Assembly: GCA_004154925.1 (NCBI GenBank)
Contig: QJNS01000012.1
Location: forward strand, 186,001 to 250,000
DNA from: Monosporascus cannonballus
Lineage: Eukaryota; Ascomycota; Sordariomycetes; Xylariales
Length of the DNA: 64,000 nucleotides
Reading direction: 5' to 3'
A program made the translations under genes and the position numbers. Shown in pieces: positions 1-11,856 of the stretch. Each line of letters begins with the position of its first letter. The stretch's first letter is position 1. The notes beneath the pieces are model-generated. The model saw only the letters and a program-made list of their open reading frames with translations, was not told where the DNA came from and did not search any database.

Positions 1-164
1 TCCTCTCCTGTCAATGGTAGTTCGACCCGGAACCGGCCGTGTCCTGAATATGTGCTTCTGGAATTGGTATAATACAAGCTCTGTACATGTCATTTCGGCA
101 GCCCATGGACTTCGCGCCGCGCCCTGTTGATATAAGCGCCTCCCCCGAATCACGCACCGCCGTT

Positions 165-1435
165 CTAGACCCCCCCCTTGAGCCACTCGCGCTCCTTGTT
201 CTTTCTAGCGAAGCCGTGGCCCTCGAGGGGCAGGTCCCTCTTCCTCAGCTCCTCCTCGATCAGCTTGAATCTGCCCACGGCCTTCTCCTTGTCGCCGCGG
301 GTGACGCGCTTCGCGGAGAAGGTGACGTTGGGCAGCTCCACCAGCTCCTGCCTCTGCTTCAGGATCTCCTCCGTCAACGTCTGCGGCTTGGGCGGCTTCT
401 GTAGGATGCGCAGGAGGGCGTGGACATTTGTGACTTCGGGGAGCTTGTGGTCGGGAACCAGCTGGCCCGTGAGCTGGAAGATCCGCTTCATCACCTGAAG
501 CCCGGCCTGTTAGTTTGGGCGCGCATTGGGGTGGACTAAAAGACGTAAGGGGAACATACGGCGAATTTCATCCTTGGATCGTCCAGCGCGACAAATTTCC
601 AGCTCGCATCCCAACTAGCCTTGTGCACGGAGACCTCCTCAGCGGAGAGCACTGTCTTCTTCGCCGCCTTGCGCGGGGCGGAGCTGCCACCCGTAGCGGA
701 TCCCTCAGCTGGCTCCTGTAGCCCGTCCTTCCAACTCAAGTCATCCAACAGGCCGGCGACGTCGCCATTCAGAGAAACCTGGCCATCTTCGGCGACCGTA
801 ATATCCAGCTCCAGGGACCGGCGCATTTGAGGTAGATCACCTTCCGGCCAGACGCCCACGAGATCATCGTTCCGACCGGCCTGTCTCAGGGCGAAAGCCT
901 CGGCCACGGCGCGCCGCACCGCGGCCTCGAGGATGAGCGGATCGACAATCTTCCTCTTGGGCCTGAAACCGACGAAGTCGCCCTTCCAATGGTCCTTCTT
1001 CTCCCACCAGCCCCCTAGGCCGCCCACCGACTCGAGGCCGTCGGCGATCGTTGCGGGAACGTATCTCGTGTCGGCGATCTCATCGGGGCGTTTGGCGGTG
1101 GTGCGGCGCGGCGGGGTGACGTACAGACCCCTCTCAGGTTCCTGTCCCGTGCCCTCCCCCACGATTTCTCCCCCCGGCCGGGTCGATAATGGTGCGTCCT
1201 CCTCCGCTCCCGGGGTAACCAGGCTTCGAGGGACAGCCTGATTTTCCGTAGAGTAGAAGCGAGCGAGACGTAGGGAGCGAGACGGTACTGTCGGTGGCCT
1301 CGCGCCGCTGGTCTGTGAAGTTGTGTGAATAGAAGCCCGGGCGGCCGGTGATGGGCAGGCCAAAGGCGGGATTGGCTGTTTCGCCGCCAGAACAGCAGGG
1401 CCAGACGGCCTTCGTAATCTCGCTATCCGTCGCAT
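165..1435 (-). CDS. mL50: Mitochondrial large-subunit ribosomal protein mL50
   Basis: Structural protein of the mitochondrial ribosome large subunit (Pfam Ribosomal_L50 family, related to yeast Mrpl13). Two exons, 560-1435 and 165-494, joined across a 65-bp intron (495-559) with a GTATGT donor and CAG acceptor; the join is in phase and gives about 401 residues. The N-terminus is Arg/Ser/Ala-rich with few acidic residues, as in a mitochondrial targeting sequence. The conserved C-terminal part spans the splice junction, from the stretch reading MKFAVMKRIFQLTGQLVPDH into a basic helix-rich tail. The start is the first ATG of the long frame. The neighbour at 1725 is divergent, so about 290 bp probably holds both promoters. 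The family call rests on recognising the C-terminal motif; the targeting signal is inferred. Confidence 0.82.
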
Positions 1436-1724
1436 CGTTCTGGGGGACTGAGCTGGAGTGTTGCTAATCCAGCCTCAATCACGAACCCGCCAGAAGGAAG
1501 GACGGACATGAACTTTTTTGGCCAAGGCCGCTCCGGGGCGATGGGTGGGTCTCAAGGTGACAAGCCACAGTTCTTAAGCTTCAGCCACATATTCAAGGTG
1601 GGGCTGGTGCAGGGTTCCAGGTAAGCTCTCCCGTCCGGCAGCTGTCACAGGTCGACAAACCCCGTCTTGGCAGCTTCGACCTTGTCATGGCGAGATAACA
1701 AAGGCATCACGAACTACGCCGACG

Positions 1725-2418
1725 ATGACGCGCCTCTATATATGTCTGCTCCTCATCGGAGCGCTAGTATCCCTCGTTTCAGCAGGTAGCTAACGCCCAG
1801 TTCAATTCGTTTACCCATGCGAAACTTCACCCCGGCAGCAGGAACCAAGCTAATCGACTCTTGACATCTTCTCCAGGGGCGCCGACGTTCTGTAAATGCA
1901 CCTGCTTCAAGAACAGCACCCTGATCCAGCTAGGTCCCAGTAAATCCACCTCCGCCACGGACCCGACGCTCCTCTTCTCGCCGCGGGACTCCGATGTATC
2001 ATCGCAACAAGACGCCCAAAACGCGCCCCGCTCCCCCCCCCTGCCGCTCGAGCCCGGGCGGCGGGCAGCGTCGACGTCCTGCACGCAGTGCACGCGGGCC
2101 TTCTGCCTGTCGCAGAACCTGCCCATATGCCGGGACGCAGGGGAGACGGACGTCGTGGCCACGTGCTTCCAGCGCGACAGCCGCAAGGACCGCATCATCG
2201 TCTGGGGGTTCATCCTCGCCACCGCGGGCCTGCTGGGCTGGGCCGCCGTCCGGCGGGTCGTCGAGCTGAGGGAGGAGCGCAAGATCGCCGCAGCCGCGGG
2301 GGCCGGGACGGCGCCAGGTAGAAGGGGGCGCGGCCGCGGCCGCAGCACCGGCCACCAGGATAGGGGCGCCTACGTGCAGGTGCCCGTCCGTGGGGAGGGC
2401 ACCGGCGGTGTGAGATGA
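1725..2418 (+). CDS. Conserved fungal secretory-pathway protein, Cys-rich with one TM segment
   Basis: Two exons, 1725-1785 and 1877-2418, around a 91-bp intron (1786-1876); the split Gly codon is rebuilt exactly, giving about 200 residues. Residues 1-20 (MTRLYICLLLIGALVSLVSA) form a clear signal peptide encoded almost wholly by exon 1. The mature part opens with APTFCKCTCFKNSTLI and has a second cysteine cluster (SCTQCTRAFC, then C and C) before a hydrophobic segment reading IVWGFILATAGLLGWAAV, followed by a basic Arg/Gly-rich tail. This predicts a type I membrane protein with a cysteine-bonded lumenal domain of about 110 residues. I recognise the cysteine pattern as a recurring fungal type but know no function for it. 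The domain between the cysteine clusters is low-complexity and probably variable. Confidence 0.75.
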
Positions 2419-3065
2419 AAAGGGGGCTCCGCCGTGCGGTTATATATATTTGACTTTGTTAAGATTTGAAGGTACCTTAGGACTTCAAACGCAGAAGGCG
2501 CTGGGGAGTTACGTGGGCGAGGGCAACGGGCGCAATGCGTTTACACTAGACATCTGATGCCAGCTGCTTCCTCTTAAGTGCTGCAACCCACATCGTGGTC
2601 GTATATCGCAAATCACTGAGACCTGAATAAACCCCGAAACTAGTGAGAAGTGGGAAAAAGGACTAGCACCCTCCGGGAATGCCATGGCGACGGATACGGT
2701 ATTACAAGGATGCCTATGGAGCCTTCCCACTACTATAGGAGTAAAGATGAAGACGAGGAATTCTGACTGTGCGGGTGAGCCGACTGTATTCATCAATTCG
2801 AAACGTGAAGCTTTTCTATGCACTCAGATAATGAGTGCCCCTCCCCTAACGCCCCCAAACCCTTAACCCTACATGTCCGAATCGTCGGAAAGTTGATTCC
2901 GCGGTACTCTCGATGTATATGCAAGGCAAATCAGCCTCGTAATCCAGGGGGCTCCCCTATGTCGGGTTACTTTTATGACAAATGCGCTCGTTAAATGCAC
3001 TTGTCCTAAATGCTTCCCGCTTAGGCAGCTGCTGCCGCCACGACTTTTGTGTTGCGTACAAGATC
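2419..3065. other. Convergent intergenic stretch, no gene seen
   Basis: This 647-bp stretch lies between the 3' ends of the membrane protein gene and the DAHP synthase gene, so it should hold both terminators. Short open frames exist but lack coding character. A TATATATA run occurs just after the upstream stop. Confidence 0.6.
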
Positions 3066-4503
<1,438 letters not shown>

Positions 4504-6046
4504 GATGATATAGTTTCTCGAAGGTCAGAAGGGATAGTAGAGCGGAAGACGGGAGGGTTTGATCAAGCTTCGGCTACCAGAGACCCGGGGTAGCAAACGT
4601 GGTTGATGATAACGGCTGAGGCTGTTGGCCACAAGTTAAGAAAAAGCGGGAAGACGCCAAGTCACGACGAAGGACTTTGGCTCGACACGGAGCACGCGAG
4701 GCAATACGGGAGAAGAAGTAGGTATCAATGATCGTGATGATATTTGTGTATTTACGGTTCAGAACAAAACAAAAAAACAAAAAATATCACAGCAGGTAAG
4801 TAGGGAACCTGTCCTGGCAGATGTTAAAGAGTCAGAGCTCGGCCTAGCATCGGAGTTTTAACTCATATCTTACTATACTGCCCAATTGGGTTATGGGAAG
4901 GTCTACTTTTTTAGGTGAAACCCAGTTCCTAGCAATATCCATTCAGCTGCTTGTGAACGTGGAATGATCCAATTGCACCTAAAAATTCAAGCTAAGCGAT
5001 CACAGGCTTGCATAGGCCGTAGCGCGGAAGGGATGTTGGCGTATTCTATAAGAAGTCATCCAGGTCCTTATAAAGATGTTACATCGCAGACACAATGCTG
5101 TTTTACGGGCTACCTGTGCGTGGATCATCGTCAATCCCATGGAGGAGTAGGTAAAGAGGAAGTACAATCTGCCCGACAGTGAGCGGTTACATACCTACCT
5201 AGTAGAGGGGTAGAAGAGCATAGCACACAGAATGGAGGGGCATCTGCGGCTGAGCTCAGGGAGGTACTTAGTTTCTTATTTACCCAGCCCACCCTGTTGC
5301 GGTTAGTGGGGTTTTCTCATGAGGTATTGGAAACTTCCGAGAAAACTTTTAGGGGCGCGCTACGATTACAATCGTACGAGGGGAAAGCCCGAGGCACAGT
5401 ATGCTACTACTTACAGCCATGATAAGCCGTACGTACTTGAGCTTCTGTGTTTCGAAATAGACACACCGCCCTCTACATACCTAGATCGCGGAAAGATAGA
5501 TCAATCAGTAAGAGGTCGACAGGTTGGTTAACAAAGTACCATAGCTCCTCTCCAATCAAGATAGACGTATTAACCCACTATCCCAGTACATGTGGAGATC
5601 CCTTATGATGCGGTCAGCACATTTCATGCATGCAAACGCCAAGCAAAAGAAGAACAGCAATGGGTTGTTCTTTTTTGTCCCCTAAAAGTGTCAAGCCATA
5701 CCAAATCCGTTTCATCATACCTACCTACCTCTATATCATTAGTGAGCGCATATGAAGTATTATTGCTTGTTGAATCTCTGTTATTCAGACTTACATTCTA
5801 GCCAGTCCGGCAACGCAACACCCCCTTACCTAGAATCCATCCGCTTCTTTGGACTGACCACGGAGGACGAGCTATAATGGGTGTTGCCAAAAGCAACGCA
5901 TAAATATGGGGAAGATACTAGCTTGGAACAGGCTTATATGTACCATATAGAGGAGGGTGTTTACCGAGCCTTCCACAGTTATCATGTAGGCTCTCCATAA
6001 AAGAGTGGAGATCAAGATCGATGGTATTCATGGAAATAATCCCATG

Positions 6047-6196
6047 TCAGAACTCCCAAGACGGAACCTTGAGGTTCAGGTGATCTCGGCTCAGTTTCCG
6101 TCTAAAGTCGCCGATGATCTCAATGAGTTCAGTGCCTTGTTCAGCTGTAATGAGAACGTCTTTGGTAAACGTGGGCAAAGCTGGAAACGGGATGCC
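6047..6196 (-). pseudogene. Coding-like fragment A, possible gene remnant
   Basis: On the minus strand a 49-codon frame reads naturally (starting GIPFPALPTFTKDVLI and ending KVPSWEF before a TGA). Its amino-acid composition looks like protein rather than random translation. It has no plausible start and no splice partner that I could find. I do not recognise the family. It may be the last exon of a decayed gene or chance. Confidence 0.22.
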
Positions 6197-6608
6197 AATC
6201 GACTCGAGCCGCCCCCCGTGATTTGGAGGGGAGCCCGGGTTGTAGTGGGTGCACGCTCGAACGGCCCCGTATTGTCGGAGCGGGCTCGGGTCACGCCGTG
6301 CGGTGGGCGCGAGCCCAACCCGGGATTATTCTGGGACCAATGAGGCTTTGCTATTTGTGCATGTCCTTGACTTCATACTACCGTCATTTTTGGACATTCA
6401 CTTTGCCGGATGGTGAAGACGGAGTCTAGGATATTAGCTAGAATGCAGGATTAAAGATGTAGATGGCGTGCGTAGGCCTCAGCTGCGTCCGAGCATACGG
6501 GAGTGCTCTGTGGAAGGCCAAGGTCAGAGACTGCAAGGCTAGGTAGGCAAGGAGGTTCCGGCAAACGGAAGGCCGGAACAAGTTGGCCCCTGATTAGATA
6601 ATGCAAAT

Positions 6609-6973
6609 TCAAGCATTTTCCTTCCTAAGGTCATTTAGAACGAGAACCATGGCCTGCATTCTGTCGCAAAAGGCAGAATAATGCTTGGTCAACATGACAC
6701 ACACCTCGTCTTTGGTCATGGACTGGTCATATACCCTAGAGTTAGCCATCACAATACAAAAGTCGCCGGGCATTTTCTAAGGACCTCTTTCTAGTCAAAT
6801 TGGGCGAGCGCCTGGCCACTGATGGATCTCTGGGTTTCTTGGCTGATGACCTTGCCTAAACTGTGGCGTTGACCTTTCGAGTTTGAAAGGCTCGTCGTGC
6901 TTATCAAGACTTTCCGAGCCAGGAAATCCGCTAGATCGCTGCTCGGAGTGTAAGATACGTGGATGTTCGCCAC
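6609..6973 (-). pseudogene. Coding-like fragment B, possible broken two-exon gene
   Basis: Two minus-strand pieces look coding. The piece at 6791-6973 reads ANIHVSYTPSSDLADFLARK and onward to a TAG; the piece at 6609-6740 contains KHYSAFCDRMQAMVLVLNDL and ends in KENA before a TGA. Between them lies GGCTAAC followed by TCTAG, which resembles a branch point and acceptor, but no donor in the right phase was found. This could be a decayed gene, or a real gene whose other exons I could not find. The family is unrecognised. Confidence 0.25.
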
Positions 6974-7254
6974 TCACATTTTGATACCTACTGGCTGGCA
7001 TGTCGCTAAGGGTTGAGCCGCCGCAGTCAGCAAAAGAAGTCGACACAGCCTCCCGACTTGACCATGATACGCTTTCGCACACGCATGTCCGACAGGGGAG
7101 GCATTGGCGGCAGCTTCATCTTGGCGGTGACATAGAAAGCTACGCCAAAAGCGCGCCCTTGGCATTTATTATATCGCTAACCTTCAGAGGACTCCGGAAT
7201 ATTTCTATAACGAGCGTCATAGGTTGTGATATGTATTAAACGGTTAGTCTAGTT

Positions 7255-7480
7255 TATATTCAAACATATTCGAATTATTGCTCTTTTATTCGATAATTTT
7301 CGATTTAAATAAAATGGCAGCTTAATGTTAAATATCTTTAAAATTTCAATATTAAACCCTAGAATAATTTTTTTAAAAAAAGTCTTATTAAATTAAATTA
7401 ACATTTATTTAATATTAAAATACTTCGTGTAATTTGTACAACGAATTATTCCTTTATTCGTTTATGTATAATGCTTAACA
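7255..7480. other. Short AT-rich patch
   Basis: About 225 bp of almost pure A/T sequence with long runs of A and T, unlike its surroundings. It may be a RIP-mutated repeat scrap or a nucleosome-poor promoter tract for the gene starting at 7669. No frame or terminal repeat is visible. Confidence 0.4.
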
Positions 7481-7668
7481 GTTCTTGGAAGTAATCGTAA
7501 GCTCATCTTACGTACCCAGACACATCGGCTATATTTGAAACGAAATGGTTGCTATGTACCCCAGATCCTTAAGCGACCGGTTGGCGCTGCGTTCTACATG
7601 TCCCAAGTTCGCCGCGGAAACATCCCAAATTCGCCAGTGATTACGGTGGTCCTGCTCAAGGAGGGAAG

Positions 7669-10600
7669 ATGGACAATGGACGCTCGGCACGCATAGCTTC
7701 AGCTGCAGCATCGGCCCCAGCTAAATCCAGCGGCATTCCAAGACCCGCAGCGCCCTCGTCCTCGCGTCTTCCTGTACCCCTTCCTCGACCTTCACACGCG
7801 GCTACTTCACCCGCACGGCCATCCCAATCGACTGCTTCACCTTCGCGACGTTTGCGCTCGACAGTCTCCCGCGATCAGCTCTCATTGAGTACCGCGTCCA
7901 CATCTGGTACAGGGACGGGAACGCCGACGAGAAGGAAATTGCCACCTCCCGTGAGCTCTCAAACGGCCTACACGAACAGAAGTAGAAGCACGTCTCGCGA
8001 ACCTTCCCAGACCGCCAGGGGGAGCTCTGTCACAGCTCGGGCTCGTCAGCACACCACCGACCATGGCGACTTCAAGCGGCCTCCCTTGCCGGGGCTTGGG
8101 ACCGGGAGGCGGCCGTCTATCCAACGTGCCTGGTCGACGGAAAGGACCCAAGACCAGGAAAACCACGACAATATAGACGTCGCCCGGGTGACGGGTGCTA
8201 TCTCTAGTTCTAACCTCAATTCTAGGCCCAGCTCCACCGTTCGGAAATCTACACCCTCCGAATCCTCCCAACAGTCCCTATCCGATAGGACCATCGAAAC
8301 ATTATCGCAGTTGCCCTCTTCCCCGGCCATCAAACAACATGGTAGCAGCTTCTTCGATCCCGACCGCCCTCAATCTCGGTCCCGGTCCCAATCGCGGCCC
8401 AGGAGTAGGGACTCCAAGCCTGAGTCCACGCCTGGGTCCAGCTATCGTTCGGATGCGTCCACTACCACCGCCCGAAGTCGTCCTGGCTCCAGCTCAGAAC
8501 AAGATAGCATTAGTGCTATTACGCCTAAGGCGCCCCCCTTGCCTACGGCGCAGGGGACGCCGATGCGACATGGGTCCATATCGTCGGCTTCTACTTTGGC
8601 GGCGCGACGGCCCTTGACGAAGGTACCATCGCGGCCTTCTCTATCCGCTTCCGTGGGACTTGGTACTCCTCGCAGCCGAAGCACGGAGGTTAAGCACGAC
8701 CCGAAAACGTTGGCGGCCCGGCCATTGAAGTCACGCGCCTCAGTGAACGGGCTGTTCAAGAAGCCTACCAATAATGAACGAGCTTCTCTCGAGAACCTGA
8801 ACCTATCCGGCCCGTCAACTGCGTCCAGAGCCACCGCCACGAATTCGGGTGAGGATGCACCCGCCTCTTTAACCAACCGAAAGTCGTCTGCGGCTTTGCG
8901 GGAGCAGATAGCTAAAGCAAAGGCTGCGAGACGCGCCACCTCTCGGCACACGTCCGAAGCCGCGGCTGGGAAGACGTCAGATTCCGAGAAAACGCTCGCT
9001 GTACCTACCGACCAGGCGTCAGATTTCGATCTTCCCGATGACCCCTTTGGCCAAAGGAAATTCGAGAGTTCTAATCGGAAGGCGATGCAGTCGCGTATCG
9101 AGGCCGCTCGCACGACTGGCAGGCTGAACATATCCGCCATGGGCCTCGGGCTTATACCCGAGGAGGTCATGAAGATGTACGACCTCGAGTTCATCGGTCG
9201 CGACGACGGCGCCTGGGCCGAGAGTGTCGATTTGACAAGATTCGTCGCAGCAGATAACGAGCTGGAAACAATAGATGATGCCGTCTTCCCTGACACCGAC
9301 CCTACGGATTCTGTAGACGACGACGAGGGTGGTAGTGGTCATCATTTTGCTGGGCTCGAGTTTCTCGATCTCCACAACAATTCCCTCATTACCCTGCCCA
9401 TGGGACTCCGGCGCCTTCATTTTCTCACCTCCTTAAACCTGGTATGTACAGCCCCCGCCCATATTGGGCCGGATCGTCTAACTCTTCGGCGTGACAGGCC
9501 CATAACAAGCTCACGAATGATTGCCTCGAGATCATCTCCCAGGTGGCTACGCTTAGGGATCTCAAGCTGGGCTACAACTTACTGTACGGGGCGATAGACG
9601 AGTGCTTCAGCAAGCTCGAGAACCTTGAGATATTGGACCTTCAGAACAACAGCATCTCGGCGTTGCCCAAAGGGTTGGTGAACCTGTCGAGGCTTCGCAT
9701 TCTAAACCTCAACGAGAACGCCTTCGAATCGTTGCCGTTTGAAAGCCTCTCGAAATTACCGCTCACTGAACTGCAAGCCCGCAAGAATGCCTTGTCAGGC
9801 ACTCTGATCCATCATCCTGATGTGAACGGTCTTTCCCAGCTGCAAACGCTCGATGTCTCAATCAATCGCTTGACATTGTTGGCACCCGTGACGCAACCGC
9901 TCGTCTTACCCTCACTTCACCAACTAAGCGTATCGATGAACAGGATCGAGTCGCTTCCCAACATGGAATCCTGGACACGCCTGCTCACCATCGCCGCCGA
10001 CGAAAATAACATTACCGCGTTTCCCGAAGGCTTAACGAGCCTAGAAGTGCGCAGCATTGACTTTGGAAGCAACGACATCCGTATCTTGCCCCCCCAAATT
10101 GGTTCCATGGACAGCTTAGCTATGCTTCGAATAAGCGGAAACCCCCTGAGAGACAAGAAATTCTCGTCTTTTACAACGGAAGATCTGAAGGCGGCATTGG
10201 CGGCAAGGTTGGAGTCCGTGCACACCGACGAAACTGGGAGTGCAGAGCAAGCCGGGGCTGGACGTGGCGTGGTAGGTTCTGCCGGCGGTGAACCTACCCC
10301 TGCCGAATACGACGACGGCCTTGAGGACAGTCGCTCCGAGTATGAGGATTTCGCCACACCGCCCGACTCGGCGCCTCATTCACCAGAGACGACGCGACCA
10401 CGGGCGGCGAGTTCTCAAGAGTGGCCGATCAAGGCTGGAGGTGTGCTCGACCGGTCTAACACGCAATCTTCGTCACTCCATCCCGTGGTCTGCTCTAGGA
10501 TCGTAGCTCATCACAATGTGCTCGAGGTGCGGCTCCAACACAACACCTTCACCACCGTCCCGGAGTCGCTGTCCTTCTTTGGGGACACGCTCACGACGCT

Positions 10601-11132
10601 CTGCATGTCGCACAACCAGCTTGTCGGGGAGAGCTATATTGGCGGGGATGAGCTGGACCTTACAGCGCTCAAGGAGTTGAATCTCTCTTCGAATCGGATT
10701 ACCAGTCTGGTTCCTTTGACATTGCGGCTCCGGGCTCCGAACCTCGAGAAGATGGACGTCTCGTTCAATAGGATCGTGAGTTTGCCCGTGTTGCGGGACT
10801 TCTTTCCAAGCCTTACGGTCTTGCACATATCGAACAACCATTTGGAGCAGCTGGAGTTCGAGTCGGTAAAGGGGATGAAGTCTGTTGACGCAAGCAACAA
10901 CGACATCGCGCACCTGGACCCACGACTTGGCCTGCTCGGAGGCAGCGGCAACCTCGAGAGATTGGAAGTCAGCGGCAACCGGTTTAGGGTGCCGAGGTGG
11001 AACGTACTAGAGCGAGGCACCGAGGCGACGCTCCGGTGGCTTAGGGGACGTGTGCCGGTAGCGGAGATGGCGGAATGGAGGGCTAGAACAGGCGAAGATG
11101 ACGAGGACGGCAATATCGACGACTTCAATTAG
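7669..11132 (+). CDS. Leucine-rich repeat protein, LRRC40-like
   Basis: Two exons, 7669-9441 and 9498-11132, with a 56-bp phase-0 intron (GTATGT..CAG), giving about 1135 residues. The first 480 residues are a disordered Ser/Pro/Arg/Thr-rich region with many RS and SR pairs. A conserved linker (SRIEAARTTGRLNISAMGLG) introduces the repeats. From about residue 563 onward there are many LRRs of the form LxxLxLxxNxLxxLP, for example LEFLDLHNNSLITLP and LEILDLQNNSISALPKGL. They are interrupted by an acidic disordered insert encoded near 10240-10440, then resume to the acidic C-terminus. LRR proteins of this type are cytosolic protein-binding scaffolds; the partner is unknown. No catalytic domain is present. 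The start is the first ATG of the frame, after GGGAAG. Confidence 0.88.
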
Positions 11133-11856
11133 CAGGTTGCGTGTAAAACACCCTACTTGCGATTAATAGGGGGATATTTGGGAAATACGCGAAATATGTA
11201 AAGGGAATAGGTCTAAAACATTACATGTGAATATTTTATAAATATACCATTAATTTTAAACTTTTTCTATTTTGCCTTTTCCCAAGGATTTCAACATTGA
11301 AATAATGAAATTCGAATTGTTTAACCTATTTTCAATTTAAAATCCCACGTTGATTTTCAGCCCCCGCCTTTTATTCGCTTGTTCCAACTCAATTGCGTAT
11401 CCAAGTACCCTTGTCTCCATATTATACGACACGAATGGACAAGCTGCTGTCACCACCACCGAACCTATCACACATATGATTGATACAAGTATCAATCCTC
11501 ATTGACGTCGACCCCCTTACCGTCGTTATCGCTACGTTCGGTATTGGCAAACCCCCGTGTACATGCTCCCGAACAGATAAGACCCCGGGAATACTACAGG
11601 GTTTGACGCCAGCGAAGGCCATGCACTTTTGGGCCGACCATTCTACGAACCTCTTGTAACATCAACACTGGCGCTTATAAAAAGGCATCACCAGCCAGCC
11701 TATCTCGATCGAATCTCTCGACCTGTCACGACCTATCCGTCCATATACACACACATATATCTACACACACCTATGTTGGAATAGCGAGAATCCCGAACCC
11801 CCGGCTGCTTTCCGCCAATTGACCGCCTTCCAACTGTCTCTAGCATCTCGACAAGA
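11133..11856. other. Intergenic/promoter region, AT-rich 5' half
   Basis: The stretch to about 11350 is AT-rich and should hold the terminator of the LRR gene. The remainder is a balanced-composition promoter for the gene at 11857, ending in a CA-rich leader. No gene is seen. Confidence 0.55.
11676..11683 (+). promoter_or_regulatory. Candidate TATA box for the coiled-coil gene
   Basis: TATAAAAA stands about 175 bp before the ATG at 11857. It is followed by pyrimidine/CA-rich leader sequence. It matches the eukaryotic TATA consensus, but the transcription start is unknown. Confidence 0.4.

Larger units (their letters stand above)
4504..7668. other. Gene-poor 3.2-kb interval with scattered coding-like scraps
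   Basis: No intact gene can be assembled here. There are short frames, dispersed TAGG/CCTA motifs, and minus-strand coding-like fragments near 6.05-6.2 and 6.6-7.0 kb described separately. The last part, about 7255-7480, is sharply AT-rich and borders the promoter of the LRR gene. Confidence 0.5.

Noticed and set aside
1827..2355. Minus-strand open frames opposite the small membrane protein gene
   Set aside because: They are shadow frames of GC-rich coding sequence; the plus strand has the signal peptide, the phased intron and the cysteine pattern.
8442..9296. 284-codon minus-strand frame inside the LRR gene
   Set aside because: Codon-shadow of the plus-strand gene, whose linker and repeats are recognisable; no start context or domain on the minus strand.
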